Of a stretch of DNA of 64,000 nucleotides, positions 44,421-52,346 are shown piece by piece (position 1 is the first letter of the stretch; every line of letters starts with the position of its first letter). The notes under the pieces are model-generated. The model worked only from the letters and a program-made list of their open reading frames with translations, did not search any database and was not told the DNA's origin. Made by a program: the position numbers and the translations under genes. Source of the DNA: Agromyces intestinalis (lineage in GTDB: Bacteria > Actinomycetota > Actinomycetes > Actinomycetales > Microbacteriaceae); NCBI RefSeq assembly GCF_008365295.1, contig NZ_CP043505.1, positions 1,364,001 to 1,428,000 of the forward strand, written 5' to 3'.

Positions 44421-45656
44421 CTACCCTGCGATGGCCGCCTGCACGTCGGCGGTCAGCTTCTGCCAGGTCGGCACGGGGTCGGCGCCGTTGATGATCTCGG
44501 CCTGGGCGATGCCCCAGTACTGCCACACGGCACCCATGGCGGGGATGGCCGGCATCGGCACGGCCTCGGCGCCGACGGCGGCGAAGCCCTCGATGATCGG
44601 GTCGCTCGACGCGGTCTCGGCCGCGGCGGAGAGAGCCGGGAGGACGTTGCCGGCCTCGAACAGCTCGAGCTGCACGTCCTCGGTGCCGATGAAGTTCACG
44701 AGGAAGTCGTTCGCGGCGACCTTGTTCTTCGACTCGGCCGAGACGAAGAAGCCCTTCACGCCGGCGAACGGCGAGGCGGGCTCACCCGTCGGGCTGGGCA
44801 CGGTGTCGATCGCGACGTTGATGCCGGCGTCGATCGCGGCGCCGACGTTCCACGGGCCGGTGAGCCAGAACGCCGACTTGCCGGTGACGAAGGAGTCCTT
44901 CGCGATGTCGCCGTCGATGTCGGTGTTGAACACGCCGGTGCCGTTCTTGCCCTGGCTGCCGAGCCACGTGGCGAACTGCTCGCCGCCCGCGTTGCCGATC
45001 TGCAGGTCCTCGGGGTTGTAGCCGTTCTCGTCGGTGCCGAACACCGGAGCGCCGAACGCGGTCTGGAACGGGTAGAGGTGGTACGGGTTGCCCTCGGCGC
45101 CCTGCTCGACCACGAACGGCTGGGTGAGGCCGGCGGCCTGACCCTTGGCGATCATGTCGTCGAAGCTCGTCGCGGCCTCGGGGACGAGGTCGACGTTGCG
45201 CAGCACGGCGATGTTCTCGACCGCGTACGGAAGCATGTAGGTCGTGCCCTCGTAGGTGGCCGCGTCGATCGCGACCGGCAGGTAGTCGGCGGCCGAGTCA
45301 CCGAGCTCGATCGGGGCGACGACGCCGTTCGTCGAGAGCTCGCCGAGCCAGTCGTGCGCGCCCATGGTGATGTCGGGGCCCTTGCCCGTCGGCACCTGCT
45401 GGATGAAGTCGTCCTTGATGTCGGCGTTGTCCTTGCCGACCAGGTCGACCTTGACACCGGTCTTCTCGGTGTAGGCCTCGGCTGCGCCCTTCAGTGCGTC
45501 GACCCGCTCGGCGTCGACCCAGACGGTCAGCGTGCTCGATGCGGTCTCGCTGTCGTTCGACGAACCGCTGTCGCCGCTGGCGCAACCCGCGAGACCGAGC
45601 GTCGCGACGACCGCGACAGCCCCGGCAGCGAGCAGGCTCTTCGTGTTCACCCTCAT
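44421..45656 (-). CDS. malE: Maltose/maltodextrin-binding lipoprotein MalE
   Basis: 411 residues. Signal peptide with lipobox LAGCASG (residues 20-26), so it is a membrane-tethered lipoprotein. The mature protein has family-1 solute-binding signatures (GKGPDITMGAHDWLGELSTNGVVAPI; MLPYAVENIAVLRNVDLVPE; KSAFWLTGPWNVGAAIDAGI; GVKGFFVSAESKNKVAANDFL). It delivers maltose or maltodextrins to MalFG. ATG45656 follows GAAGGG. The promoter is seen upstream (-35 TTGGAT, -10 TATACC on the minus strand) with an operator over the start site. Confidence 0.95.
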   Translation of the reverse strand: MRVNTKSLLAAGAVAVVATLGLAGCASGDSGSSNDSETASSTLTVWVDAERVDALKGAAEAYTEKTGVKVDLVGKDNADIKDDFIQQVPTGKGPDITMGAHDWLGELSTNGVVAPIELGDSAADYLPVAIDAATYEGTTYMLPYAVENIAVLRNVDLVPEAATSFDDMIAKGQAAGLTQPFVVEQGAEGNPYHLYPFQTAFGAPVFGTDENGYNPEDLQIGNAGGEQFATWLGSQGKNGTGVFNTDIDGDIAKDSFVTGKSAFWLTGPWNVGAAIDAGINVAIDTVPSPTGEPASPFAGVKGFFVSAESKNKVAANDFLVNFIGTEDVQLELFEAGNVLPALSAAAETASSDPIIEGFAAVGAEAVPMPAIPAMGAVWQYWGIAQAEIINGADPVPTWQKLTADVQAAIAG

Positions 45657-45689
45657 TGGTGTGCCCTTCGTTCGTGGGTGCAAGCGTGG

Positions 45690-45732
45690 TGCAAGCGATT
45701 ACAGGTATAGCCTGCCGCGTGCACGGATCCAA
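45690..45732 (-). promoter_or_regulatory. malE promoter with LacI-type operator
   Basis: On the minus strand TTGGAT (45727-45732), a 17-bp spacer, and TATACC (45704-45709) form a good sigma-A promoter. Directly downstream, TGTAATCGCTTGCA (45690-45703; TGCAAGCGATTACA on the plus strand) matches the LacI/GalR-family operator pattern TGNAANCGNTTNCA at every fixed position. It covers the predicted transcription start, so repressor binding would block initiation. Confidence 0.8.
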
Positions 45733-45786
45733 ACCCGTCCACCCCCATCGATACCGGTTTGTAACGTATACACGACGTCATGCTGC

Positions 45787-45824
45787 TGTAAGCGTTTCCA
45801 GTAGACCGGATGGTGCCGTACAGT
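45787..45824 (+). promoter_or_regulatory. GH13 promoter with LacI-type operator
   Basis: TGTAAGCGTTTCCA (45787-45800) also fits TGNAANCGNTTNCA completely. Its right half is the putative -35 (TTTCCA, 45795-45800). After an 18-bp spacer lies TACAGT (45819-45824). The ATG is at 45832, only seven bases beyond, and no Shine-Dalgarno is visible, so the mRNA is probably leaderless. The same repressor as for malE is expected. Confidence 0.7.
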
Positions 45825-45831
45825 TTTCGGC

Positions 45832-47541
45832 ATGACTTCCGACTGGTGGCGTACCGCCGCGATCTACCAGATCTACCCCCGCTCCTTCGCCGATGCGAAC
45901 GGCGACGGCATGGGCGACCTGGCGGGCATCACGTCGCGACTCGGGGCACTGGCCGACCTCGGCATCGACGCGATCTGGCTCTCGCCGTTCTACACGTCCC
46001 CCCAGAAGGACGCCGGCTACGACGTCGCCGACTACTGCGACATCGACCCGCTGTTCGGCACGCTCGCCGACTTCGACGCGATGCTCGCCGAGGCGCACGC
46101 CCGAGGCATCCGGGTCATCGTCGACCTCGTACCGAACCACTCCTCCGATCGCCACGAATGGTTCCAGGCCGCGCTCGCCGCCGCGCCCGGCAGCGCCGAA
46201 CGCGCCCGCTACCTCTTCCGCGACGGCCGCGGCGCCGACGGCGAACTGCCGCCCAACAACTGGGAGTCGGTCTTCGGGGGCCGCGCCTGGACCCGCGTCA
46301 CCGAGCCTGACGGCACCCCCGGCCAGTGGTACCTGCACCTGTTCGACTCCTCGCAGCCCGATTTCGACTGGCAGAACGAGCAGGTGCGCGAGGAGTTCCG
46401 CCGCATCCTGCGCTTCTGGCTCGACCGCGGTGTCGACGGATTCCGCGTCGACGTCGCCCACGGGCTCATCAAGGCCGACGGCCTGCCCGACTGGACCCCG
46501 GCCGAGGGCGCCGGCTCGATGGGCGGCGCGGGCGGCGTCTCGGACACGCTCGGCGACGAGGCATCCGGTGTCGCCCTCGAGCCCGAGATCAGCGAAGAAG
46601 AAGGCGACGGCGCACCCTACTGGGCGCAAGACGGCGTGCACGAGGTCTACCGCGACTGGCGGAAGTTGCTCGACGAGTACCCCGGCGAACGCATCCTCGC
46701 CGCCGAGGCCTGGGTCGACCCGCTCGCGAAGGTCGCGAAGTGGGTACGGCCCGACGAGATGCACCAGTCGTTCAACTTCGCCTACCTCGAGACGCCGTGG
46801 AAGGCCGCCGCGCTGCGGAAGGTCATCGACGAGTCGCTCGCCGCGTTCGGCTCGGTTGGCGCACCCTCGACCTGGGTGCTCTCGAACCACGACGTGGTGC
46901 GGCACGCGACCCGGCTCTCGGTGACCGCCGACAACCCGCAGGGCCACGGCCTCGGGCCGCGATCGCAGGGAATCCCCGAGTACGCTCCCGGCTTGCGCCG
47001 GGCCCGCGCCGCGACCGCGCTCATGCTCGCGCTGCCCGGCTCGGCCTACCTCTACCAGGGCGAAGAGCTCGGCCTGCCCGAGGTCATCGACCTGCCTGAC
47101 GACGCCCGGCAGGACCCGACGTGGTTCCGCACCAACGGCGAACGCTATGGACGCGACGGATGCCGCGTGCCGCTGCCGTGGGAGGCCGACGCGCCGTCCT
47201 ACGGCTTCGGCCCGACGGATGCCGCGTGGCTGCCGCAGCCCGCCCAGTGGGCCGAGCTCGCGCGCGACCAGCAGGCCGGCGACCCGACCTCGACGCTCTC
47301 GCTGTACCGCGACGCCCTTCGGCTGCGTCGCACGCACGACCTCGGCTCGGGCACGCTGGAGTGGGTGACCGACCTCGGCCTGCCTGCCGACGTCGTGGCG
47401 TTCCGCAACGCCGGCGTGCTCGTGGTGGCGAACACGGGCACGGCCCCCGTCGCCCTGCCGGCCGGCGAGGTCCTGCTCGCGTCGGAGCCACTCCCCGGCA
47501 CCGAGCTCCCGGCCGACACCACCGCCTGGCTCCGCGCGTAG
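45832..47541 (+). CDS. GH13 alpha-glucosidase (oligo-1,6-glucosidase type)
   Basis: 569 residues, cytosolic, with GH13 subfamily features of alpha-glucosidases: WWRTAAIYQIYPRSFADANGDGMGDLAGI at the start, VPNHSSDRHEWF, nucleophile Asp207 in GFRVDVAHG, acid/base Glu292 in ILAAEAWV, and Asp354 in SNHDVVRH. It cleaves glucose from the non-reducing end of imported maltodextrins or isomalto-oligosaccharides. It is divergent from malE and shares the operator-rich intergenic region, so it belongs to the same regulon. A paralogue lies at 53486-55186. Confidence 0.95.
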   Translation: MTSDWWRTAAIYQIYPRSFADANGDGMGDLAGITSRLGALADLGIDAIWLSPFYTSPQKDAGYDVADYCDIDPLFGTLADFDAMLAEAHARGIRVIVDLVPNHSSDRHEWFQAALAAAPGSAERARYLFRDGRGADGELPPNNWESVFGGRAWTRVTEPDGTPGQWYLHLFDSSQPDFDWQNEQVREEFRRILRFWLDRGVDGFRVDVAHGLIKADGLPDWTPAEGAGSMGGAGGVSDTLGDEASGVALEPEISEEEGDGAPYWAQDGVHEVYRDWRKLLDEYPGERILAAEAWVDPLAKVAKWVRPDEMHQSFNFAYLETPWKAAALRKVIDESLAAFGSVGAPSTWVLSNHDVVRHATRLSVTADNPQGHGLGPRSQGIPEYAPGLRRARAATALMLALPGSAYLYQGEELGLPEVIDLPDDARQDPTWFRTNGERYGRDGCRVPLPWEADAPSYGFGPTDAAWLPQPAQWAELARDQQAGDPTSTLSLYRDALRLRRTHDLGSGTLEWVTDLGLPADVVAFRNAGVLVVANTGTAPVALPAGEVLLASEPLPGTELPADTTAWLRA

Positions 47542-47622
47542 GCCGGTGCCCGGCGCCGGCCCGCCGGCACGCGCCCCGCCGGCACGCGCCGTGGGTACAC
47601 CGTTCAGCCACCCCGCGCCCGT

Positions 47623-47667
47623 GCCACCCCTGCCACCCCTGCCACCCCTGCCACCCCTGCCACCCCT
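47623..47667. repeat. 9-bp tandem repeat, five copies
   Basis: GCCACCCCT repeated five times exactly, directly followed by the first AAAACAGGATGA inverted-repeat arm. It lies in the 283-bp space between the converging alpha-glucosidase and DUF559 genes. A simple slippage-prone tract; no role is evident. Confidence 0.9.
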
Positions 47668-47668
47668 C

Positions 47669-47826
47669 GAAAACAGGATGAGCCGAGTCATCCGGTCGTC
47701 CACGACGCCATACGCCGCGTCATCCTGTTTTCTCAACCCGCACGCCCCCGCTCCGAACCCGAGAAAACAGGATGAGCCAAGTCATGCCGCTTCTTCACGG
47801 CGGATGGCTCGCCTCATCCTGTTTTC
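47669..47826. repeat. AAAACAGGATGA inverted repeats, left of DUF559 gene
   Basis: Four arms in alternating orientation: GAAAACAGGATGAG (47669-47682), CATCCTGTTTTC (47721-47732), GAGAAAACAGGATGAGC (47761-47777), and CTCATCCTGTTTTC (47813-47826). They form two successive hairpin units, the second ending at the stop codon of the DUF559 gene. A related pair lies on the other side of that gene (48898-48964). They may terminate transcription from both sides. Confidence 0.8.
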
Positions 47827-48778
47827 ACACCGGTTCGTGCAGGTGGCGCCGCGCGACCGAGCGCCGCGCGTCGCGCTCGTGCAGCCGAGCCCGTGCTCCC
47901 CATCGGTGCTCGCCGCGCTCGATGAGTGCCAGGAGCCCGGCGCGCACCGCCGCCCACTCCGTCATGACCATGTCGTAGCTCAGCCGGAACACCAGATATC
48001 CGCGCATCACGAGTTCGAAATCGCGCCGCCGATCGCGTTCGAACTCGACGCCGGTGTGGAATCCCTCGCCGTCGATCTCGACCACGAGCCGATCGCCGAC
48101 GAGCTGGTCGATCCGCCCGACGCCCTCGATCCAGACCTGAGTGCGATGGCGTATTCTGCGCCCGTGCAGCAGCAGTCGCACGATCGTCTCGGTGCCCGAC
48201 TGGCAGCCCGCATCGGCGAGGTCGACGATGCCCTGCTTCGACGCCGGAAGCAGCTCACGCAGCTCAGCGAGCCCGTCACGGTCGAGCTGCCGAGTCGAGA
48301 GCGCCGAGTCCAGGGCGATCTGCGCATCGAGCCGGTCGCCGCACGCGGCAGCTTCCGCGAGCGCGAGCGGGAGCGGGTCCCACGCGCGCGGTTCGCCGGC
48401 GACGGATCGGTAGTGCACGCAGACGCCCGGGTGCTCGCGGTCGAGCCGTGCGCCGCTGCCGTCGAGGGTTCGCAATCGACTCGCGGTGCGGGGCACGCGG
48501 ACATGCAATGTGGCGTGCGGATCGGGCCGGGTCCAGATGCCGAGGATCCGGAGTTCCGACGCGGCGGTCAACGCCCCGCCGACCCGAACCGCGCGCACGA
48601 CGTCGAGCGGGGCATCCGGCACCGCGAACCACCGTGGACGCACCTGCATGATGGCACCGGCGTCCCGCGCCCGGGCGACGTCGCGACGTTCGACGCCGAG
48701 CGCGTCGAGGCTGCGGTAGGGCAGGGCGCCGCTGTTCGCACGGATGCGGGCGGCGACGACGTTCGGTGACAGCGGCAT
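47825..48778 (-). CDS. DUF559/AbiEi-like protein (Vsr-type nuclease fold)
   Basis: 317 residues. The N-terminal half resembles AbiEi-type winged-helix regions (GALPYRSLDALGVERRDVARARDAGAIMQVRPRWFAV). The C-terminal part is DUF559-like, a restriction-endonuclease/Vsr fold: SGTETIVRLLLHGRRIRHR, then GVGRIDQLVGDRLVVEIDGEGFH and RRRDFELVMRGYLVFRLSYDMVM. Its catalytic-looking residues are E (SGTE), D (RIDQL) and E-D (VEIDG). Such genes are numerous in actinobacteria; their role (defence, antitoxin-like, or recombination) is not settled. No AbiEii partner is adjacent. Start ATG48778 is uncertain (weak RBS). Confidence 0.75.
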   Translation of the reverse strand: MPLSPNVVAARIRANSGALPYRSLDALGVERRDVARARDAGAIMQVRPRWFAVPDAPLDVVRAVRVGGALTAASELRILGIWTRPDPHATLHVRVPRTASRLRTLDGSGARLDREHPGVCVHYRSVAGEPRAWDPLPLALAEAAACGDRLDAQIALDSALSTRQLDRDGLAELRELLPASKQGIVDLADAGCQSGTETIVRLLLHGRRIRHRTQVWIEGVGRIDQLVGDRLVVEIDGEGFHTGVEFERDRRRDFELVMRGYLVFRLSYDMVMTEWAAVRAGLLALIERGEHRWGARARLHERDARRSVARRHLHEPV

Positions 48779-48897
48779 GCCAGCAGTCTCGCCTGATCGC
48801 TGCGCACTGGTTTCGGCGTTGTGGAGAACCCCGCCCGCGCGGCTCTGGGCGATCCCGTGCACCCCGCAGCCCTTTCACCACACGCGGGCCTCACGAC

Positions 48898-48964
48898 GAA
48901 AACAGGACCAGCCGCGTCATCCCACCCGCACAGCCCCCACAACCCAGCTCATCCTGCTTTCGCG
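48898..48964. repeat. ACAGGA inverted repeat, right of DUF559 gene
   Basis: GAAAACAGGACCAGCC (48898-48913) and CTCATCCTGCTTTCGC (48949-48964) are a diverged copy of the repeat family found at 47669-47826. The DUF559 gene is therefore bracketed by the same family on both sides. The rest of the 262-bp spacer (48779-49040) shows nothing further. Confidence 0.65.
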
Positions 48965-49040
48965 CCCGAGGTATCGATGTGGCATGCGGAACGCAGCACG
49001 CACGGCCCCCGCGGGCCCGACGTGCGGTGAGGCCGCGCCG

Positions 49041-51146
49041 CTAGTTCGTGTTCTCGTACAGCCAGTCGAGCGGATCGACCCACTCGCCGTCGATACCGCC
49101 GATGCGAATCTCGAAGTGCAGGTGCGGGCCGGTCGACATGCCGGTCGAGCCGGTGTTGCCGAGCACGTCGCCGACCTTCACGGTGTCGCCGATCTCGAAC
49201 CGCCGCGACCCGTACTGCATGTGCGCGTAGACGCTCGTGATGATCTGGCCGTCGATGACGTGGTCGATCATGGTGACGACGCCGAGCGAACCGCCCGAGT
49301 CGGTCGACTCCGACACGACGCCATCGGCGATCGCCTGGATCTCGGCGCCGTAGCCGGGGTTGAAGTCCTGACCGTGGTGGTCTTCCGAGCAGCCGGCGCA
49401 GTCGCGGTACCCGAAGCGGTCGCCGATGTGCACGCCCACCTTGAACGGCCACTGGATGGTTCCCAGCGGGTTGTTCGTGAACGTCGCCTCGGGTCGGATG
49501 CCGGCCGCCGCCGCGTATTCCTCGATCGACTGGTGCTGGTAGCCGTCGCGATCGATCGTCGGCGTGGCCAGTTCGTCGTCGCCGAGCGCCAGGCTCTGGC
49601 GCCCGTATCCGGAGGTGGTCGAGCTGAGGGCGAGCGCCTGCACGTCTTCGGGCGTCAGCAGCGACATCGCGGGCACCGACGTGGCGAGAGCGAGCCCGGC
49701 GGCCAGGCCCATCGAGGCGATCGCGCGCACCGCGCGGGCACGTCGTCGGCCGGCGGCCGCGGCAGGGCGCGGCGCGGGTGCGGCCGCGCGGGCGGCGCGT
49801 GCGCGCTCCGACCGGTTGGGCTCTTCAGGTTCGGATGCCTCGGCTCGCCGCGGCCGCACCGGCGCCTCGAGGCGGCCTGGCTCAGGGCGGCCGGCAACAG
49901 GGCGGCCCGCATCGGGGCGACCCACCTCGGCGAACAGCGCGTCGAGGCCCGATGCCACCGGGGAGTCGGTCGATGCGGCGGCCGAAATCGCGAGATCGAT
50001 CTCGCGCACGACATCGGATGCCTCGGGCTCGCGACGGCGGCGGCGCTCTGGTGAGGGTGCGGATGGTCGGGAGCCGCCGTCGAGCCCGAACAGGGTGTCG
50101 AACGAGGGCATGGGGTTCGTCTCGCGCGCGACCGAGGGCTGCGCCGGAGCGAGGGGCTGCGACTGTACCGGCTGTGACTGCGGCTGCGCGGGCTGCGCCG
50201 GAGCAAGGGGCTGCGGCTGCGCGGGCTGTGACTGCGCCGACTGCGACTGCGCGGGCGGTGACTGGACGAGGGGCTGCGGCTGAGCCGGCTGCGACTGCAC
50301 CGGCTGCGACTGCGCGGGCTGAACGGGCCGGACCTCGCCGGCGACCGGCGCACTCGGGGCCGGCGGCGCGGCGGGCGTGTCGGCAACCGGCGGACGCGGA
50401 CCGACCGGCGGCTGCGTGGCGGATGTCCCGGCCTGACGCCCTGCCGTCGGCGGCTGCCCCTGCGGCTTCACGGGCCACTGCGCCGGCTGCGCGACAATCG
50501 GCCGAGGCGATGGTGCGGGGGGCTGCGCGGCAGCCGGCGCGGGCGCCGACAACTGCGCCGATGCCGATGCCGATGCTTGAGCCTCCGACTGGAGCGCCGC
50601 TGCCTGCGCCCGCCGCCGCATGGCCGGAGCGGGCGACGCTTCGTGCGGCGTCGCGAGGTGCGGTGAGTGCTGCTCAGGCGCCCGACGGGCGGTCATCGGC
50701 GCTTCGGGGCGCCGCTGCTCGGCGGGCCGCGGGTTGGCCGACGCGCCATCGCCGGCGATCGGCGTCGGCGGAACGGGGTGCGCGGTCGGTGCGGGCGCCG
50801 GCGCCGCGGTCGGCGTCGCGCCGGCTGCCTGGCCCATCGCTCGCTCTGCCGCCAGCCGAGCCGCCCGCCGCGACACCGGCGCGGCGGGCGCAACCGGCGC
50901 ACCAGGCGCAACCGTCGGCGACCAATCCTGAACCGTCGATGCGGTCGGCGGCGTCGGCGCCGCGGGCGTCGGGCGAAGCATCCCGGCCGCCACCATCGCG
51001 GCGGCACCGGCCTCGGCGGCCTCGCGCTCGCGAATCTCTCGCCGCGTGAGCGGCCGACCCGGCCCCGTCAGCGCGCCGCTTGCGCCTGCACCGGATGGCA
51101 TGAAGCCGTGCGTGTGGTGCTCAGGCACGAGGGGGGACTCGGGCAC
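49041..51146 (-). CDS. M23 (LytM-type) peptidase with long disordered N-terminus
   Basis: 701 residues, GTG51146 with AAGG upstream (ATG51101 is an alternative). Residues about 15-480 are low-complexity Ala/Pro/Gln, including many SQPAQPQP/SQPVQSQP repeats (plus-strand 50100-50330). A hydrophobic segment (IASMGLAAGLALATSVPAM) precedes the extracytoplasmic part. The M23 domain is C-terminal: FGYRDCAGCSEDHHGQDFNPGYG (HxxxD site), IITSVYAHMQYGSR, and TGPHLHFEIRI (HxH). It cleaves peptidoglycan peptides or works as a LytM regulator. The long repeats probably form a cytosolic tail, since the helix follows them. Confidence 0.88.
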   Translation of the reverse strand: MPESPLVPEHHTHGFMPSGAGASGALTGPGRPLTRREIREREAAEAGAAAMVAAGMLRPTPAAPTPPTASTVQDWSPTVAPGAPVAPAAPVSRRAARLAAERAMGQAAGATPTAAPAPAPTAHPVPPTPIAGDGASANPRPAEQRRPEAPMTARRAPEQHSPHLATPHEASPAPAMRRRAQAAALQSEAQASASASAQLSAPAPAAAQPPAPSPRPIVAQPAQWPVKPQGQPPTAGRQAGTSATQPPVGPRPPVADTPAAPPAPSAPVAGEVRPVQPAQSQPVQSQPAQPQPLVQSPPAQSQSAQSQPAQPQPLAPAQPAQPQSQPVQSQPLAPAQPSVARETNPMPSFDTLFGLDGGSRPSAPSPERRRRREPEASDVVREIDLAISAAASTDSPVASGLDALFAEVGRPDAGRPVAGRPEPGRLEAPVRPRRAEASEPEEPNRSERARAARAAAPAPRPAAAAGRRRARAVRAIASMGLAAGLALATSVPAMSLLTPEDVQALALSSTTSGYGRQSLALGDDELATPTIDRDGYQHQSIEEYAAAAGIRPEATFTNNPLGTIQWPFKVGVHIGDRFGYRDCAGCSEDHHGQDFNPGYGAEIQAIADGVVSESTDSGGSLGVVTMIDHVIDGQIITSVYAHMQYGSRRFEIGDTVKVGDVLGNTGSTGMSTGPHLHFEIRIGGIDGEWVDPLDWLYENTN

Positions 51147-51277
51147 GAGGTGGAACCTTCGGCGTAGGGGGCGGTCGGAAGCGGGAGGTGAGCATCCCGG
51201 ACACTGCGCCGAGATAACGGATCGATAAAGAGTACCCCGAACCCCTTCCTCACGCCATGCGGAGACCGCGCGCCGTC

Positions 51278-52102
51278 TCAGCCGATCTCGGCGAGCGCAG
51301 CGGTGAGGTCGTCGAACAGCCCGGGCCCGGCCGCGACCAGCAGGTCGGCGCTCTCGGGCGCGCCGCCGAGCCCACCCACGAGCGCGCCGGCTTCGCGCGC
51401 GATGAGCGCCCCCGCCGCGTGGTCCCACGGGTTGAGTCCGCGCTCGTAGAACGCGTCGAGCCGACCCGCCGCGAGCGCGCACAGGTCGAGTGCGGCCGAG
51501 CCGATGCGTCGGATGTCTCGGATCTGCGGCAGCAGCCCCGACGCGATGCGGGCCTGTTCGCGGCGCCATTCCGAGTCGTACCCGAACCCGGTGCCGACGA
51601 GCGCCTGGGCGAGCGGAACGCCCGTGTTCACCGCGAGCGACTCGCCCGCGAGCCGTGCGCCGCCGCCGAGGCTCGCTTCGAACGCCTCGCCGGTGACGGG
51701 GTTGACGACGATCCCGGCGAGCGCCGTCCACTCGGCGGGGTCGGGCGGCCCGTCGACGACCGCCACGCTGATCGCCCACGCTGGGATTCCGTAGAGGAAG
51801 TTCACCGTGCCGTCGATCGGGTCGACGACCCAGTTCAGGCCGGTGGTGCCCTCGCGCGTCGCGTCCTCTTCGCCGAGCACTCCGTCGTCGGGACGCACCT
51901 CGAGGATGAGCGTGCGGATCATCGCCTCGGTCGCCCGGTCGACGGCGGTGACGATGTCGGTCGGGGTCGACTTCGTCGCCTCGACGCTCACGCCGCCGCG
52001 CCGCGACTCGAGCGCGAAGCCGGCGGCCCGCACGGCGATGTCGCGCGCCAGATCGAGCAGGTCGGCGGGCGTGGGGCGATCGGATGCTCCAGGGCTGGTC
52101 AT
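51278..52102 (-). CDS. Inositol monophosphatase family protein
   Basis: 274 residues of the Mg/Li-sensitive phosphatase fold. Motifs: GEED (VLGEEDATREG), WVVDPIDGTVNFLYGIP (metal-binding DPIDGT), and NPWDHAAGALIAREAGA (WD.AAG). It hydrolyses inositol-1-phosphate or related sugar phosphates (histidinol-phosphate and FBP activities are known in the family). ATG52102 begins MTSPGASDRP. It lies downstream of tRNA-Tyr on the same strand, separated by a hairpin. Confidence 0.92.
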   Translation of the reverse strand: MTSPGASDRPTPADLLDLARDIAVRAAGFALESRRGGVSVEATKSTPTDIVTAVDRATEAMIRTLILEVRPDDGVLGEEDATREGTTGLNWVVDPIDGTVNFLYGIPAWAISVAVVDGPPDPAEWTALAGIVVNPVTGEAFEASLGGGARLAGESLAVNTGVPLAQALVGTGFGYDSEWRREQARIASGLLPQIRDIRRIGSAALDLCALAAGRLDAFYERGLNPWDHAAGALIAREAGALVGGLGGAPESADLLVAAGPGLFDDLTAALAEIG

Positions 52103-52132
52103 TCCTCCACGGTAGCCGCCGGAAACGACGAA

Positions 52133-52153
52133 GGCCCGGTCGAAGACCGGGCC
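52133..52153 (-). terminator. Hairpin after tRNA-Tyr
   Basis: GGCCCGGTC-TTC-GACCGGGCC, a 9-bp perfect stem with three-base loop, starts two bases past the encoded CCA of tRNA-Tyr and is followed on the minus strand by TTCGTCGTTTCC, a moderate T-rich tail. It probably ends the tRNA transcript before the phosphatase gene. Confidence 0.65.
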
Positions 52154-52155
52154 CA

Positions 52156-52240
52156 TGGTGGCGAGTGAGGGATTCGAACCCCCGAAGTCGATGACAGCTG
52201 ATTTACAGTCAGATCCCTTTGGCCGCTTGGGTAACTCGCC
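52156..52240 (-). tRNA. tRNA-Tyr (GTA)
   Basis: 85 nt including the encoded CCA, minus strand. Acceptor GGCGAGT pairs with ACTCGCC. The anticodon loop CTGTAAA gives GTA. A long variable arm (class II) with GCTGTCATCGACTTCGGG is present, as expected for bacterial tRNA-Tyr, and the T-arm contains GGTTCGAATCC. Confidence 0.95.
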
Positions 52241-52346
52241 ATTCGCACCCGACCGCGTTTCTCACACAACCGGGGGCCAGACAAGAATACCCGCCGACTC
52301 GTGCAGGGCGAAATCAGCCCGATCCCAGCCAGCCCCCGGCCGATGC

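Noticed and set aside
47623..47667. CRISPR array or regulatory repeat
   Set aside because: Five contiguous 9-bp units without spacers; simple slippage repeat.
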